Assembly: GCA_003168255.1 (NCBI GenBank)
Contig: PMSU01000151.1
Location: forward strand, 25,833 to 89,832
Reading direction: 5' to 3'
Length of the DNA stretch: 64,000 nucleotides
From: Actinomycetota bacterium
Lineage (GTDB): Bacteria > Actinomycetota > Actinomycetes > Streptosporangiales > Streptosporangiaceae
In this document: positions 11,013 through 21,800 of the stretch, in pieces
How positions within the stretch are numbered: the stretch's first letter is position 1
How the letters are laid out: each line of letters opens with the position of its first letter
Position numbers and translations under genes: made by a program
Notes under the pieces: model-generated
Databases searched by the model: none
Told to the model about the DNA's origin: nothing
Seen by the model: the letters and a program-made list of their open reading frames with translations, nothing else

Positions 11013-13511
11013 TCAGCTGCCGGCCCGCTCCACAACCGCGCCCCACTCGTCGATGAGGGACTGCGCGGCATCGTCGTCCGTGCCTTCCGCCCACAGGTGG
11101 GTGAGTGCGCCGGCCGGGTCGGGCAGCACCAGCACCCAGCCGCGGCCCTCCTCGACCACGCGCACCCCGTCGGTGGTGTCCAGCGGACGATCACCGGCCG
11201 CCTCCACCACGGCCCGCATCACGCCTCCCTTGGCCGCCCACGGGGTAGGCATCGAGACCCTGAGCAGGTTCGCCTCCGGGATTCTCGCGTCGATCTGGCT
11301 GAGCGTGAGCCTGGCCCGCGCCACCAGGCCGAGTAGCCGGGTGAAGGCGGCGATGCCGTCCATGGTGCGGCAGAACTCGGGCACGATGAATCCGCCGCGG
11401 CCGTCCGCGGCCAGGATCACGTCATCGGCCTCGGCGGCCTCGGTGAGCGCGTCCATCGAGGTAGCGGTCCAGTCCACCCGCACGCCGTGGAAGCGGCATA
11501 CCTGCTCGGCCACCCGGGTGGTCGTGACCGGCAGCGCGACCCGCCCCGACTTGCGCTCGGCGGCCACCAGGTCGAGCACGACGAGCAGCGCGCGGTCGTC
11601 GCTGACCACCTCGCCCTTCTCGTCGAGCAGCGCGATCCGCTCACCCACCGGATCGAACCGCACGCCGAACGCGGCCCGCGACGACGATACGAGCTCGCCG
11701 ACGCGCTGCATCCCGGCCCGCTGCTGGGCTAGCGTCTCAGTGGGCGAGATCTCGTCCAGCCGGTTGTTGACGGTGAGCACGTCAAGGCGGAGCTTGCCGA
11801 GCAGCCCGGGCAGCACGAGCGCCGCGGTGCCGCCCGCGCAGTCCGCCACCAGCTTCAGGTCAGCCTCGCGCACGCCGGTCATGTCCACGCAGCGCAGCAG
11901 TTCCCTGGTGTAGGACTCGATGATCCGCGGCGGGTAGGACAACTCGGCGATCTCGCCGGGGAACGCGCGCCTGAACTCCTGCCTGGAGAAGACCCGCTCC
12001 AGCTTGCGCCGGGCTGCCTGGGACAGGTCGGCGCCGCGCTCGTCAAGGAAGACGATGTCGATGGACTGCGAGTCACCGGGCGTGGTGCGAAGCGCGATCC
12101 CGCCGCTGTAGTTGCTGCGGCCCGTCTCGAACCTGGCCACCGGGAGCGGCTGCGCCTCCAGGTCGACCACGTTGATGGCGCTGGCGTTCAGCGCCGCCTG
12201 CACCGCCCGCTTGAGCGTGCGGGCGGCCCGGGAGGCATCACGCGAGGTGGTGACGGTCGAGCCCTTCTTCAGCGTGCTCGCGTATGCGCTCGCCAGCCGC
12301 ACGCACAGCTCGGGTGTGATCTCCACGTTGATCAGGCCGGACACGCCGCGGCTGCCAAAGAGCGCGCGCTGGCCGCGCGACTCCCAGATCACGCTGGTGT
12401 TCACCACCGCGCCGGCCTCTATGGTCTTGAACGGGTAGACCTTCACCCCGGCCGACAGGTAGGCCTCGGACTCGATCATGCACTCGTCGCCGACGACGGC
12501 GTTCTCCTCGATCCGCGCCGAGGCCATGATGTCGGTCTTCTTGCCGATCACGCAGCCGCGCAGGGTCACCCCCTGGCCGACGTAGACGTTGGAATGCAGG
12601 ACGGCGCGGTGCAGGAAGGCCCCCTCCTTCACCACCACGTTGCTGCCGATCACGGTGTACTCGCGCAGCGTCGCGCCGGCCTCGATCTTGGCGTACTCCC
12701 CGATCACCAGCGGGCCGGTGAGCATCGCGTCGGGATCGACCTCGGCGCCCTCGGCGATCCACACGCCTGGCGACACCTCGAAGCCGTCGATGTCCACCGC
12801 CACCCGCCCGGACATCACGTCCGCCTGTGCCTTCAGGTAGCTCTCGTGCGTGCCCACGTCCTCCCAGTAGCCGTCGCCGACCCAGCCATACAGCGGGGCG
12901 CCGCGTTCGAGCAGCCGGGGGAAGACATCGCCGGACCAGTCGCAGATCTGGTCGGCCGGCACTTCGTCGAGCACCTCGGGTTCCATCACGTAGATACCGG
13001 TATTCACGGTGTCCGAGAACACCTGGCCCCAGGTCGGTTTCTCAAGAAAGCGCTGGATACGGCCGTCTTCCCCGGTGATGACGATGCCGAACTCCAGCGG
13101 GTTGGGCACCCGGCTGAGCGCGACAGTCACCAGCGCGCCGTTCCGCTTATGGAATTTGACAAGCTCAGACAGATCGATGTCGGTAAGAGCGTCACCGGAG
13201 ATGACGAGGAATGGCTCGTCGCGCAGCGCGTCGCGGGCGTTCCGGACGCTGCCGGCGGTGCCGAGCGGCATTTCCTCGGTGGCGTACTGGAGGCTCATGC
13301 CGACGTCCTCGCCGTCACCGAAGTAGTTGCGCACCAGTGAGGCGAGAAACTGGACCGTGACCACGGTCTCGGTGAACCCGTGCCGCTTGACCAGCCTGAG
13401 CACGTGCTCCATGATCGGGCGGTTGACCACGGGCAGCATCGGCTTGGGCTGATTGGCTGTCATCGGCCGTAGCCGGGTGCCCTCGCCGCCCGCCATTACG
13501 ACAGCCTTCAC
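11013..13511 (-). CDS. Mannose-1-phosphate guanylyltransferase fused to phosphomannomutase-like domain
   Basis: 832 residues. Residues 1-230 form a nucleotidyltransferase (VMAGGEGTRLRPMTANQPKP, GDALTDID, then GYWEDVGTHESY). Residues 240-380 form left-handed beta-helix hexapeptide repeats (VWIAEGAEVDPDAMLTGP and onward), and the last 430 resemble phosphomannomutase domains. The likely role is GDP-mannose or related sugar-nucleotide supply for glycans. The mutase half shows no TASHNP-type active-site serine loop (the region reads IALRTTPGDSQS), so mutase activity is doubtful. GTG 13511 overlaps the stop of the phosphotransferase gene (GTGA). Frame open further upstream runs antiparallel to coding sense and is rejected. 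Confidence 0.9.
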   Translation of the reverse strand: MKAVVMAGGEGTRLRPMTANQPKPMLPVVNRPIMEHVLRLVKRHGFTETVVTVQFLASLVRNYFGDGEDVGMSLQYATEEMPLGTAGSVRNARDALRDEPFLVISGDALTDIDLSELVKFHKRNGALVTVALSRVPNPLEFGIVITGEDGRIQRFLEKPTWGQVFSDTVNTGIYVMEPEVLDEVPADQICDWSGDVFPRLLERGAPLYGWVGDGYWEDVGTHESYLKAQADVMSGRVAVDIDGFEVSPGVWIAEGAEVDPDAMLTGPLVIGEYAKIEAGATLREYTVIGSNVVVKEGAFLHRAVLHSNVYVGQGVTLRGCVIGKKTDIMASARIEENAVVGDECMIESEAYLSAGVKVYPFKTIEAGAVVNTSVIWESRGQRALFGSRGVSGLINVEITPELCVRLASAYASTLKKGSTVTTSRDASRAARTLKRAVQAALNASAINVVDLEAQPLPVARFETGRSNYSGGIALRTTPGDSQSIDIVFLDERGADLSQAARRKLERVFSRQEFRRAFPGEIAELSYPPRIIESYTRELLRCVDMTGVREADLKLVADCAGGTAALVLPGLLGKLRLDVLTVNNRLDEISPTETLAQQRAGMQRVGELVSSSRAAFGVRFDPVGERIALLDEKGEVVSDDRALLVVLDLVAAERKSGRVALPVTTTRVAEQVCRFHGVRVDWTATSMDALTEAAEADDVILAADGRGGFIVPEFCRTMDGIAAFTRLLGLVARARLTLSQIDARIPEANLLRVSMPTPWAAKGGVMRAVVEAAGDRPLDTTDGVRVVEEGRGWVLVLPDPAGALTHLWAEGTDDDAAQSLIDEWGAVVERAGS

Positions 13512-14131
13512 GGCTGATGCAGCTCCTTCCTCATTGACACTAGGCTTGAGCTCCCCGCGAGCAGGGTGCGCGCCTGGACCAGGTAGAGCCCTCCGGCGCA
13601 CCAGTACAGCGCGGTACCCCAGATCGCGAACGCCCACCCGCTGACCCGCGCGATCTCGGCCGCCGTGCCCCCGTGCGAGCCGAGCAGCAGCAGCGGGAAC
13701 GCATAGAGCAGGCACAGGGTCGCGGTCTTGCCGACGAAGCTGACCTGGAACGTGCCGAACCCCCGCCTGCGCAGCACGGCCAGCGCCACCCCGACCGCGA
13801 TCTCGCGTGCCGCCAGCAGGCCCACCAGCCACCAAGGGATGAGTGCCCGCACGGCCAGCCCGACGAGAGTGGCCGCGATGTAGAGCCTGTCCGCCGCCGG
13901 ATCGAGCATCTGGCCGAGCCGGCTGACCTGGTTGAACGCGCGGGCGATCTTGCCGTCCAGCCAGTCGGAGATGGCGGACGCGATCAGTATCCCCACCGCC
14001 CACCAGTCGGCGGTGGACGTCCTGGGACCGAGGATCAGCCACAAGAAGACCGGCACGCCGAGCAGGCGCGCCGCGCTTATCCCGTTCGGGATGGTCAGGA
14101 CCCTATCTCCGACGTCCGCTGGCTCGGTCAC
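13508..14131 (-). CDS. CDP-alcohol phosphatidyltransferase family protein, PgsA-like
   Basis: About 207 residues with several membrane segments and the family signature D-x2-DG-x2-AR-x8-G-x3-D-x3-D, read here as DWLDGKIARAFNQVSRLGQM followed by LDPAADR. The enzyme displaces CMP from CDP-diacylglycerol with an alcohol acceptor at the cytoplasmic membrane. Phosphatidylglycerophosphate synthase is the closest guess, but the acceptor cannot be read from sequence. GTG 14131 has AAGGAGG 11 nt upstream; GTG 14143 overlaps that site. It is translationally coupled to the sugar-nucleotide enzyme, as in Streptomyces. Confidence 0.9.
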   Translation of the reverse strand: MTEPADVGDRVLTIPNGISAARLLGVPVFLWLILGPRTSTADWWAVGILIASAISDWLDGKIARAFNQVSRLGQMLDPAADRLYIAATLVGLAVRALIPWWLVGLLAAREIAVGVALAVLRRRGFGTFQVSFVGKTATLCLLYAFPLLLLGSHGGTAAEIARVSGWAFAIWGTALYWCAGGLYLVQARTLLAGSSSLVSMRKELHQP

Positions 14132-14224
14132 CTCAGGCCCCACCTCCTTCGGGCGACCCTACCTGTCACCGGCCCGCGATCCTGGGATGGGCATAGCGCG
14201 CCGGGCGGGCTACGGTAGGGGATA

Positions 14225-14316
14225 GAACGCGGGAGTCCGGCGAAACCGGGCTGAGAGGGCGGCTGAGACGGGCCGCCGACCGCCAGGACCTGATCCGGGT
14301 CATACCGGCGAAGGGA
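14225..14316 (+). promoter_or_regulatory. TPP riboswitch upstream of thiC
   Basis: The thi-box landmarks are in order: CGGGAGTCCGG, ACCGGGCTGAGAGG, then GACCTGATCCGGGTCATACC and GGCGAAGGGA. The last element lies immediately before the thiC start (ATG 14323), where its GAAGGGAG can serve as the ribosome site. That places ligand binding and start-site masking together and predicts repression of thiC translation by thiamine pyrophosphate. Confidence 0.95.
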
Positions 14317-14322
14317 GTTGCC

Positions 14323-15945
<1,623 letters not shown>

Positions 15946-15948
15946 CCC

Positions 15949-15982
15949 GCGCCTTCGCCGGCCGGTGAGCCGGCGAAGGCGC
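15949..15982 (+). terminator. Strong hairpin after thiC
   Basis: GCGCCTTCGCCGGC (15949-15962), loop CGGTGA and GCCGGCGAAGGCGC (15969-15982) form a perfect 14-bp stem four bases after the thiC stop. No T-tract follows, as is common in actinobacteria. It may serve both strands. Confidence 0.85.
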
Positions 15983-16275
15983 GTGAGTGCGGAGTCGCCG
16001 TAGTTGTAGCCGCCGCCCGCGTTGCGATCCGGCATGGTGTCCGGGCTCCACTGCACCATTCCGAACGGCACGTCCGCGCCGGGGAACGTGTTGCCGCCGC
16101 CACTGGTCCAGGTGCGCGTGTCCACCAACGTGGCCGGGTCCTTGACCAGCTGCTTCACCGTCGTCTTGTTCCTGCTGCCCGGCGGCAGCAGGTTCTCCGG
16201 GACCGCTGGCTTGCACGAGGCCAGCCGGCCGTTCGCCTTCTTGGTGCAGGTGGCGGTCCCGTGCAGGGCGGCAGC
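15959..16275 (-). pseudogene. GH92 alpha-mannosidase, N-terminal fragment
   Basis: On the minus strand one frame encodes KQLVKDPATLVDTRTW, then SGGGNTFPGADVPFGMVQWS, then PDTMPDRNAGGGYNYGDS. This is the conserved N-terminus of secreted glycoside hydrolase family 92 exo-alpha-mannosidases (G-GGNTFPGA-PFGMVQ-SPDT and GYNY-DS). It is preceded by ATCTKKANGRLASCKPAVPE without any signal peptide or start. It breaks off at the thiC terminator hairpin, where a family member would go on for 700 or more residues. Only about 100 codons remain, squeezed between thiC and marR, so this is a deletion remnant and not a working gene. Confidence 0.75.
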
Positions 16276-16308
16276 GGCCCAGGCCCGGGCGGCCCAGGCC
16301 CGGGCGGC

Positions 16309-16803
16309 TCAGTCGCCCCGGACGGGCTTGTACACACCTGGCATGCTCTGCGCGGCCAGGCCCTGCTCGTCGGCGACGCGGCGGAGCAGGCGCAGCAGCT
16401 GGCCGCGCTCGGTGTCGGTCAGCGCGGCGCTGAGCTGCTGCTCGTGTCCGCTGATCACCTGCTGGGCCCGGCCGAGCATGTCCCTGCCCTCATCGGTCAG
16501 GTACAGGGCATGCGAACGCCGGTCCGCGGGATTACGCCTGCGCTCGACAAGCCCGCGCTGCTCGAGCTCGTCCACCAGGAAAACCATGCGCGTGGCGTTC
16601 AGCCCGAGCAGCTCGCCGAGAGCCTGCTGCGACTTGCCCTCGTTAGCCGCGAGCCTGGAGAGCATCCCGGCGTGACGCTGCTCAAGGCCGAGGGGCTCGA
16701 GCAGCTCCCCGAACATGCGAGCCGCGTGGTACCCCAGCTGGACAAGGAGCAGGCCGAAGCCCCGGTGATCGTCGGCACTCGCCGACTCGGACTGACTGGT
16801 CAC
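16309..16803 (-). CDS. MarR-family transcriptional regulator
   Basis: 164 residues with the MarR fold: dimerisation helix (FGLLLVQLGYHAARMFGELL), winged helix (SQQALGELLGLNATRMVFLVD, ELEQRGLVERRRNPADRRSH, ALYLTDEGRDML) and a C-terminal helix. MarR proteins are usually repressors released by small phenolic or oxidant ligands. GTG 16803 follows a -10-like GATAAT by only 8 nt, so the message may be leaderless. It diverges from a DUF1707 gene, with an inverted repeat between them that suits a MarR site. Confidence 0.93.
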   Translation of the reverse strand: MTSQSESASADDHRGFGLLLVQLGYHAARMFGELLEPLGLEQRHAGMLSRLAANEGKSQQALGELLGLNATRMVFLVDELEQRGLVERRRNPADRRSHALYLTDEGRDMLGRAQQVISGHEQQLSAALTDTERGQLLRLLRRVADEQGLAAQSMPGVYKPVRGD

Positions 16804-16810
16804 AGTGACA

Positions 16811-16848
16811 CATTATCAAATGACAAAACACTTGCAGTACGTTACTAT
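16811..16848. promoter_or_regulatory. Divergent marR/DUF1707 promoter region with inverted repeat
   Basis: Rightward, ATGACA (16820-16825), 17 nt and TACTAT (16843-16848) form a fair promoter for the DUF1707 gene. The -35 overlaps CATTATCAAATG (16811-16822), whose arms are inverted and whose minus strand contains GATAAT for marR. One bound repressor could therefore shut both genes. Confidence 0.5.
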
Positions 16849-16909
16849 CGCGACTAGAAATCATTTTAGGCCACAACCGGGCCGGCCAGCCGGGGAGAAG
16901 GAGCAACCA

Positions 16910-17329
16910 GTGACTGAGACCACAGCACAAACGCGAATGACGGCCTCCGACCTGCGCGTGTCGGACGCCGATCGGGACGGGGTCGCCGCCGAGCTCGCCG
17001 AGCACCTCACGAACGGACGGCTTCAGGTCGCCGAATTCGACGAGCGAGTGGGCCAGGCCATCAACGCCCGCACCCGGGGCGACCTTGACCGGCTGCTCAC
17101 CGATCTCCCGCGCCCGACGCCGCAGCGGCCGGCCTCGCGGCGCAGGACGGGCCCGCCGTTCCCGATGGCGGCGATTCTGATCTTCGTGGCAGTCATGGCC
17201 ACGATCGGCGGGATCAGCAGGACGGCCGGCGGCGGCCATCCGATCTGGTTGCTGTGGTGGCTGATCCCGGTGGCAATCTTCGCGACGCGCAGACGGCTTC
17301 GCGGCCACCGGCCGCAGGAACAGCGGTAG
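16910..17329 (+). CDS. DUF1707 domain membrane protein
   Basis: 139 residues from GTG 16910, behind AAGGAG. Residues 12-65 are the DUF1707 domain (LRVSDADRDGVAAELAEHLTNG, LQVAEFDERVGQAINARTRGDL), a short helical module common at the N-terminus of actinobacterial membrane proteins and of unknown function. Two hydrophobic helices follow (PMAAILIFVAVMATIGGI and HPIWLLWWLIPVAIFA), and the tail is basic. Its position opposite a MarR gene suggests induction with membrane or antibiotic stress. No enzyme motif is seen. Confidence 0.9.
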   Translation: MTETTAQTRMTASDLRVSDADRDGVAAELAEHLTNGRLQVAEFDERVGQAINARTRGDLDRLLTDLPRPTPQRPASRRRTGPPFPMAAILIFVAVMATIGGISRTAGGGHPIWLLWWLIPVAIFATRRRLRGHRPQEQR

Positions 17330-17501
17330 ACGGGCATGACGCACGCAAGCCGCGGTCGGCCGGCCCGAGCGCGGCAGGCGCACGGGCTGCGGCGACTGCG
17401 GTGGCGGGCCGGCTCCAGCGCGTGAACCTCCAGCACCGCCCGCGGCAGGCCCCTGTCTAGGGCAGGGATAGGTTGTACCGGTCGGGAGGTGGCGGACGGG
17501 C

Positions 17502-18284
17502 ATGAACGACGTGGGGAACCTGGTATCGAGCGGACCACTGATCCTGGCCGTGCCGGTCGCCGCCGCGGCCGGGGCGATCACCTTCCTGTCGCCGTGCTGC
17601 CTCCCGTTGATCCCCGGCTATCTCTCGTATGTGACCGGCATGTCCGGCGCGGACGCCCAGCAGGCGGGATCAGCCGGATCGAGCCAGCAGCCGAGCCGGG
17701 GCCGTACGGTCGCGGGCGCGGCGCTGCTCGTACTAGGCTTCTCTGCCCTGTTCGCCGCCTACGGTGCGGCGTTCGGCGGGCTGGGCGAACTGCTCCTGAC
17801 CCATCAGCGCGGGCTGATCCAGGTACTCGGGGTCGTGACGATCCTGCTGGGGCTGCTGTTCGCCGGCGCCTTCGACCGGTTCACATTTGCCGGGCGGATG
17901 CTCCGGCCCTCGGTCCGCCCGCGGGCCGGGCTGGCCGGCGCACCGCTGCTCGGCGTGCTGTTTGGCCTCGGCTGGACGCCGTGCGCGGGGCCGACGCTGA
18001 GCACGGTACTGGGGCTGGCCGCGGTGACGGGCACCGCGGGACGCGGCGCCTTCTTGCTGTTCGTCTACGGCCTCGGCCTCGGCGTGCCGTTCCTGATCGT
18101 GGCGTTGGTCTTCCAGCGCGGCATGAAGGGGTTCGGCTTCGCCCGCAGGCACGCCAGGACGGTAATGCGGATCGGCGGCGGGCTCCTGGTCGTCGTGGGC
18201 ATCCTCCAGGTGAGCGGCGCGTGGACATCGGTGATGATCTGGCTTCAGATCCACTGGGTCGCCGGCTACAGCTCGCCTATCTAG
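17502..18284 (+). CDS. ccdA: Cytochrome c biogenesis protein, CcdA family
   Basis: CcdA carries reducing power from cytoplasmic thioredoxin across the membrane to apocytochrome c and other extracytoplasmic thiols. The 260-residue protein has six membrane segments and both redox Cys sites: FLSPCCLPLIPGYLSYVTG in the first segment and GWTPCAGPTLSTVLGL in the fourth. The first site has CC where most members have PC-x-LP-type spacing, still with SPC. ATG 17502 is preceded by GGGAGG. The usual partners (ResB/ResC, thioredoxin-like) are not adjacent, so it may serve a general thiol-reduction role. Confidence 0.93.
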   Translation: MNDVGNLVSSGPLILAVPVAAAAGAITFLSPCCLPLIPGYLSYVTGMSGADAQQAGSAGSSQQPSRGRTVAGAALLVLGFSALFAAYGAAFGGLGELLLTHQRGLIQVLGVVTILLGLLFAGAFDRFTFAGRMLRPSVRPRAGLAGAPLLGVLFGLGWTPCAGPTLSTVLGLAAVTGTAGRGAFLLFVYGLGLGVPFLIVALVFQRGMKGFGFARRHARTVMRIGGGLLVVVGILQVSGAWTSVMIWLQIHWVAGYSSPI

Positions 18285-18480
18285 GCCGTGCCTGATCGGC
18301 GTTCCTGGCGTGGGACACCCGCGCGGTTTGGTAGCTTCGTGAGTCGCGCGGATTGCCTCCTTCTCGGTAGCGTGAGTGCCCGTCGCAACGGGTGCCAGGG
18401 GCGGCCAGCCGACGTGCCCAGATCCCAAACCGACTGCCCGGAGCTTCCGGGGATGTCACCGCATACACGGAGGCGCGAGT

Positions 18481-18852
18481 ATGAGCATCGACAAGCCTGA
18501 GGTCGACTTCCCCGGCGGCGAGCCGCCGGCCAGCCTGGAGATCACGGAGATCTGGGAGGGAGACGGCGCCGTGGCGAAGGCTGGCGACACGGTGAAAGTC
18601 CACTATGTCGGGGTCGCATTCTCCAACGGCGAGGAGTTCGACGCCAGCTGGAACCGGGGAGAGCCGCTTGCGTTCCAACTCGGTGCCGGCAGGGTCATCG
18701 CCGGCTGGGATCAGGGCATCGCGGGGATGAAGGTCGGCGGCCGCCGCCAGCTGATCATTCCGGCACACCTGGCCTACGGAGACCGCGGGGCCGGCCGCGC
18801 AATCGCGCCGGGCGAGACTCTGATCTTCGTGTGTGACCTGGTCTCGGTCTGA
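18481..18852 (+). CDS. FKBP-type peptidyl-prolyl isomerase
   Basis: A 123-residue single-domain FKBP with the usual order of conserved blocks: GDTVKVHYVGVAFSNGEEFD, SWNRGEPLAFQLGAGRVIAG, WDQGIAGMKVGGRRQLIIP, and LAYGDRGAG followed by LIFVCDLVSV. It should speed cis-trans isomerisation of prolyl bonds in the cytoplasm, since no signal peptide is present. ATG 18481 lies behind GGAGGCG. It stands alone between ccdA and the convergent tricorn-like gene. Confidence 0.96.
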   Translation: MSIDKPEVDFPGGEPPASLEITEIWEGDGAVAKAGDTVKVHYVGVAFSNGEEFDASWNRGEPLAFQLGAGRVIAGWDQGIAGMKVGGRRQLIIPAHLAYGDRGAGRAIAPGETLIFVCDLVSV

Positions 18853-18870
18853 CGTACCCGGGCGGGGCGA

Positions 18871-21800
18871 CTAGCGCGGGGCGCGGGGCGGGAGTGGCTG
18901 ACGGCGCTTGGAGGGGCGCTGTGCGGTGTCCGGCGTGACCACCGCGGGCCTGGCGTCGAGCGCCTCCAGCGCGAGCCGCACAGCGGCCTCCAGCTGACAG
19001 TCCTGGTCGGCTGCCCAGTCATCAGGTGAGTTAAGAACCTCGACATCCGGTTCCGCACCCCTGTTCTCCAGGTCCCAGCCGTAACCTTCCAGCCACATCG
19101 CATATTTGGGCACGGTCATCGCCGTGCCGTCCACCAGCACGTGCCCGCCGATCCCGTCTATCCCGATCACGCCGCCCCAGGTACGGGCGCCCACGATGGG
19201 GCCGAGCCCCAGGATGCGGATCGCGGCGGTGACCATGTCGCCATCGGAGCCCGCGAACTCATCGGTCAGCGCGACGACGGGGCCGCGCGGGGCGTCCTGC
19301 GGGTACGTCGTGGGGTGCATCCCGCGGGGCACGTCCCAGCCGAGCACGCGGCGGGCCAGCTTCTCCACGACGAGCTCGGAGACGTGGCCGCCACGGTTAC
19401 CCCGGACGTCCACGATGAGCGCGTCGCGGGTCATCTCGAGGCGCAGGTCGCGGTGGAAATGCGCCCAGCCCTCCCCCATCATGTCGGGCACATGCAGGTA
19501 GCCGATCCTGCCGCCGCTGAGCTCGCGGACCAGGCTGCGCCGGCCTGCCACCCAGTCCTGGTAGCGCAGCCTGCCGTCGTCGGCGAGCGGGACAACCACG
19601 ATCCGGCGGGGCTCACCGCCGTCGGCCGAGGCGAGGGTCAGCTCGACCGGCACGTCCGCGGCGCCGACCAGCAGCGGGCCCGGCCCGGTCAGCGGGTCCA
19701 CCGCCTGGCCGTCCACGGCGAGCAGGGCATCGCCAGGCGCCGCCACTCCCCCTGGCGTTGCCAGCGGTGATCGTGCCCGCGGATCCGATGACTCACCGGG
19801 CAGCACCCGGGCTATCCGCCAGCCGCCGTCCGCGTCTTGCTCCAGGTCCGCGCCGAGCATCCCGACAGCGCCCGCATCGCCGGCATGCCGGTCGCTCGGA
19901 GCTGCCCGGACGTAAGCGTGCGAGGTGTTGAGCTCGCCAAAGACCTCCCACAAGAGATCGGTGAAGTCTTCGCCCCCGGCTATCCGGTCCAGCAGCGGCC
20001 GGTACTGGTCAAGGATCCCGTCCCAGTCGACCTCGGCCATGTCAGCGACCCAGAAGTCGTGCCGCATGATGCGGCCCGCCTCGTCGAACGCGTGCCGCCA
20101 CAGCGCCGCGGGATCGGCCATGTAGCGCGCCCTGGACAGATCGACGGTTACCGTCTCGCCCGGCCCGTCAGAGTCGTCCTTCCGTTCAGCGGGAAGCACG
20201 CGCAGCTCGCCCTGATCGCTCACGACCAGACGGGTGCCGTCGCCGCTTACCTCGAACCAGTCGAGCTCGCCGACCAGCTCGGTGCAGCGCCGCTTCTCCA
20301 GGTCGAATCGTTCGAGCGACGCCCGCGGCTGCGAGCTGTCAAGCTCGGCGGAACCCTCGCCGAGGGTCCCGGCCAGCGGCTCCCTGAGCCACGCGAGCCC
20401 GCCCTTGACCGGCAGTAGCGACGAGTACCGTGCCTCGGGCACGGGCACCTGCACCACCCGCGCGGCCAGCCCCTCGGTATCCACCTTGACGGCCACCGGA
20501 CCTGGTTCCTGATCATCGTCGGTCTCGGCGTGGCCGACCGGCCGCCCATCGGGCAGCGGGGCGAACGGCGACGGCGCGCCGACGGCGAGCGGCACCAGGT
20601 ACGGACGGCAGCCGAAGGGGAACGACAGATCGAAGAAATGCGCGTCGTACACCGGGTCGAAGCTGCGCCTGGACAGGAAGGCCAGGTAACGCCCGTCGCT
20701 GGTGAAGACGGGATCGGTATCGATGAACCGCCCGTCCGTGGCGTCGGCGAGCGTCCGGTCCGACAGCCGGGCAAGCCGGATCCGCGACAGCGGGCGCGGC
20801 CCGGCCTGGGACCAGGCGAGCCAGGCCGAGTCCGGCGAGTAGGCGAGGCCGGTCACCGGGCCGTCCGATGACGCCGCCAGCTCGCTCACCTGGCCAGAGG
20901 CGACATCAACCAGGAACAGGCGGCCGTCACGGGCGGCAACGGCCACTGTCGTGCCGTCCGGTGCGGCCGTCATGCTCCGCACCCGGCCGAGCTGGCCTGC
21001 CGCAAGGCGGCGCGGATGATCGGCGGCCGGGTCGGCCGGCGCGATCTCCAGCGCCTGCTCGCCGCCCGCGTCGCTCACCCACACGACCTGACCCGTCCGG
21101 CCAAGCACCCTGGGCAGCCGTGCCCGGGCTCCAGGGGTCACCGAGAGCGCCCGCGCGGGCCCGTCGCGATGGGTCAGCCAGTGCACCGTGCCGCGGACCT
21201 CCACCGCGCTTGCCTGGCCGGTGTGGTCGCAGGACAGGTCGCCAAGATGGTCCTCGGCGGATATCAGCCGGGGGCTGCGCCCCAGGCCCGGCGAGCCGAG
21301 CTTGATGTCAACCGGCCCGGCCTCGCCGTCCAGATCGTCAAGAAGCCAGATGTCACCCGCGCACTGGTAGACAATGCGCCGCCCGTCGGTGCTCGCGTTG
21401 CGGGCGTAGAACCCGTCGTGGTCGGTATGACGCCGCAGGTCGGCACCGTCGAAGTCGCAAGAGTAGAGGTTTGCCGTGCCCTCGTGGTCGGCGAGGAACA
21501 CGAGCCTGCCGCCGACGATCATGGGATTGGCAACCTGGCCGGTCAGGGTCTCGGCGATCCGCGAGAACTCCGGCCAGGAACCGGGCGCGGTGTCCTGGGT
21601 GATCCGGGCCAGCCAGAGCCGGCCCGCGGTCCCGCCACGGTAGCGCTTCCAGAACGCGGGCTCCCGCGCGTGCCGCCCGTTGACCAGCGCCACGGCGTCA
21701 TGCTCGATCGCAAGGTCCGCAACCGGCCCGAACGGAAGCTGCCTGGCCGCCCCGCCGTCAGGGTGCACCGCGTACGCCCAGGTGTGGTGCGCGAAGGGCT

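Noticed and set aside
13512..14042. N-terminal extension of the nucleotidyltransferase frame
   Set aside because: It overlaps the phosphotransferase gene in another frame, is Arg-rich and unlike any domain, and GTG 13511 begins the conserved domain at once.
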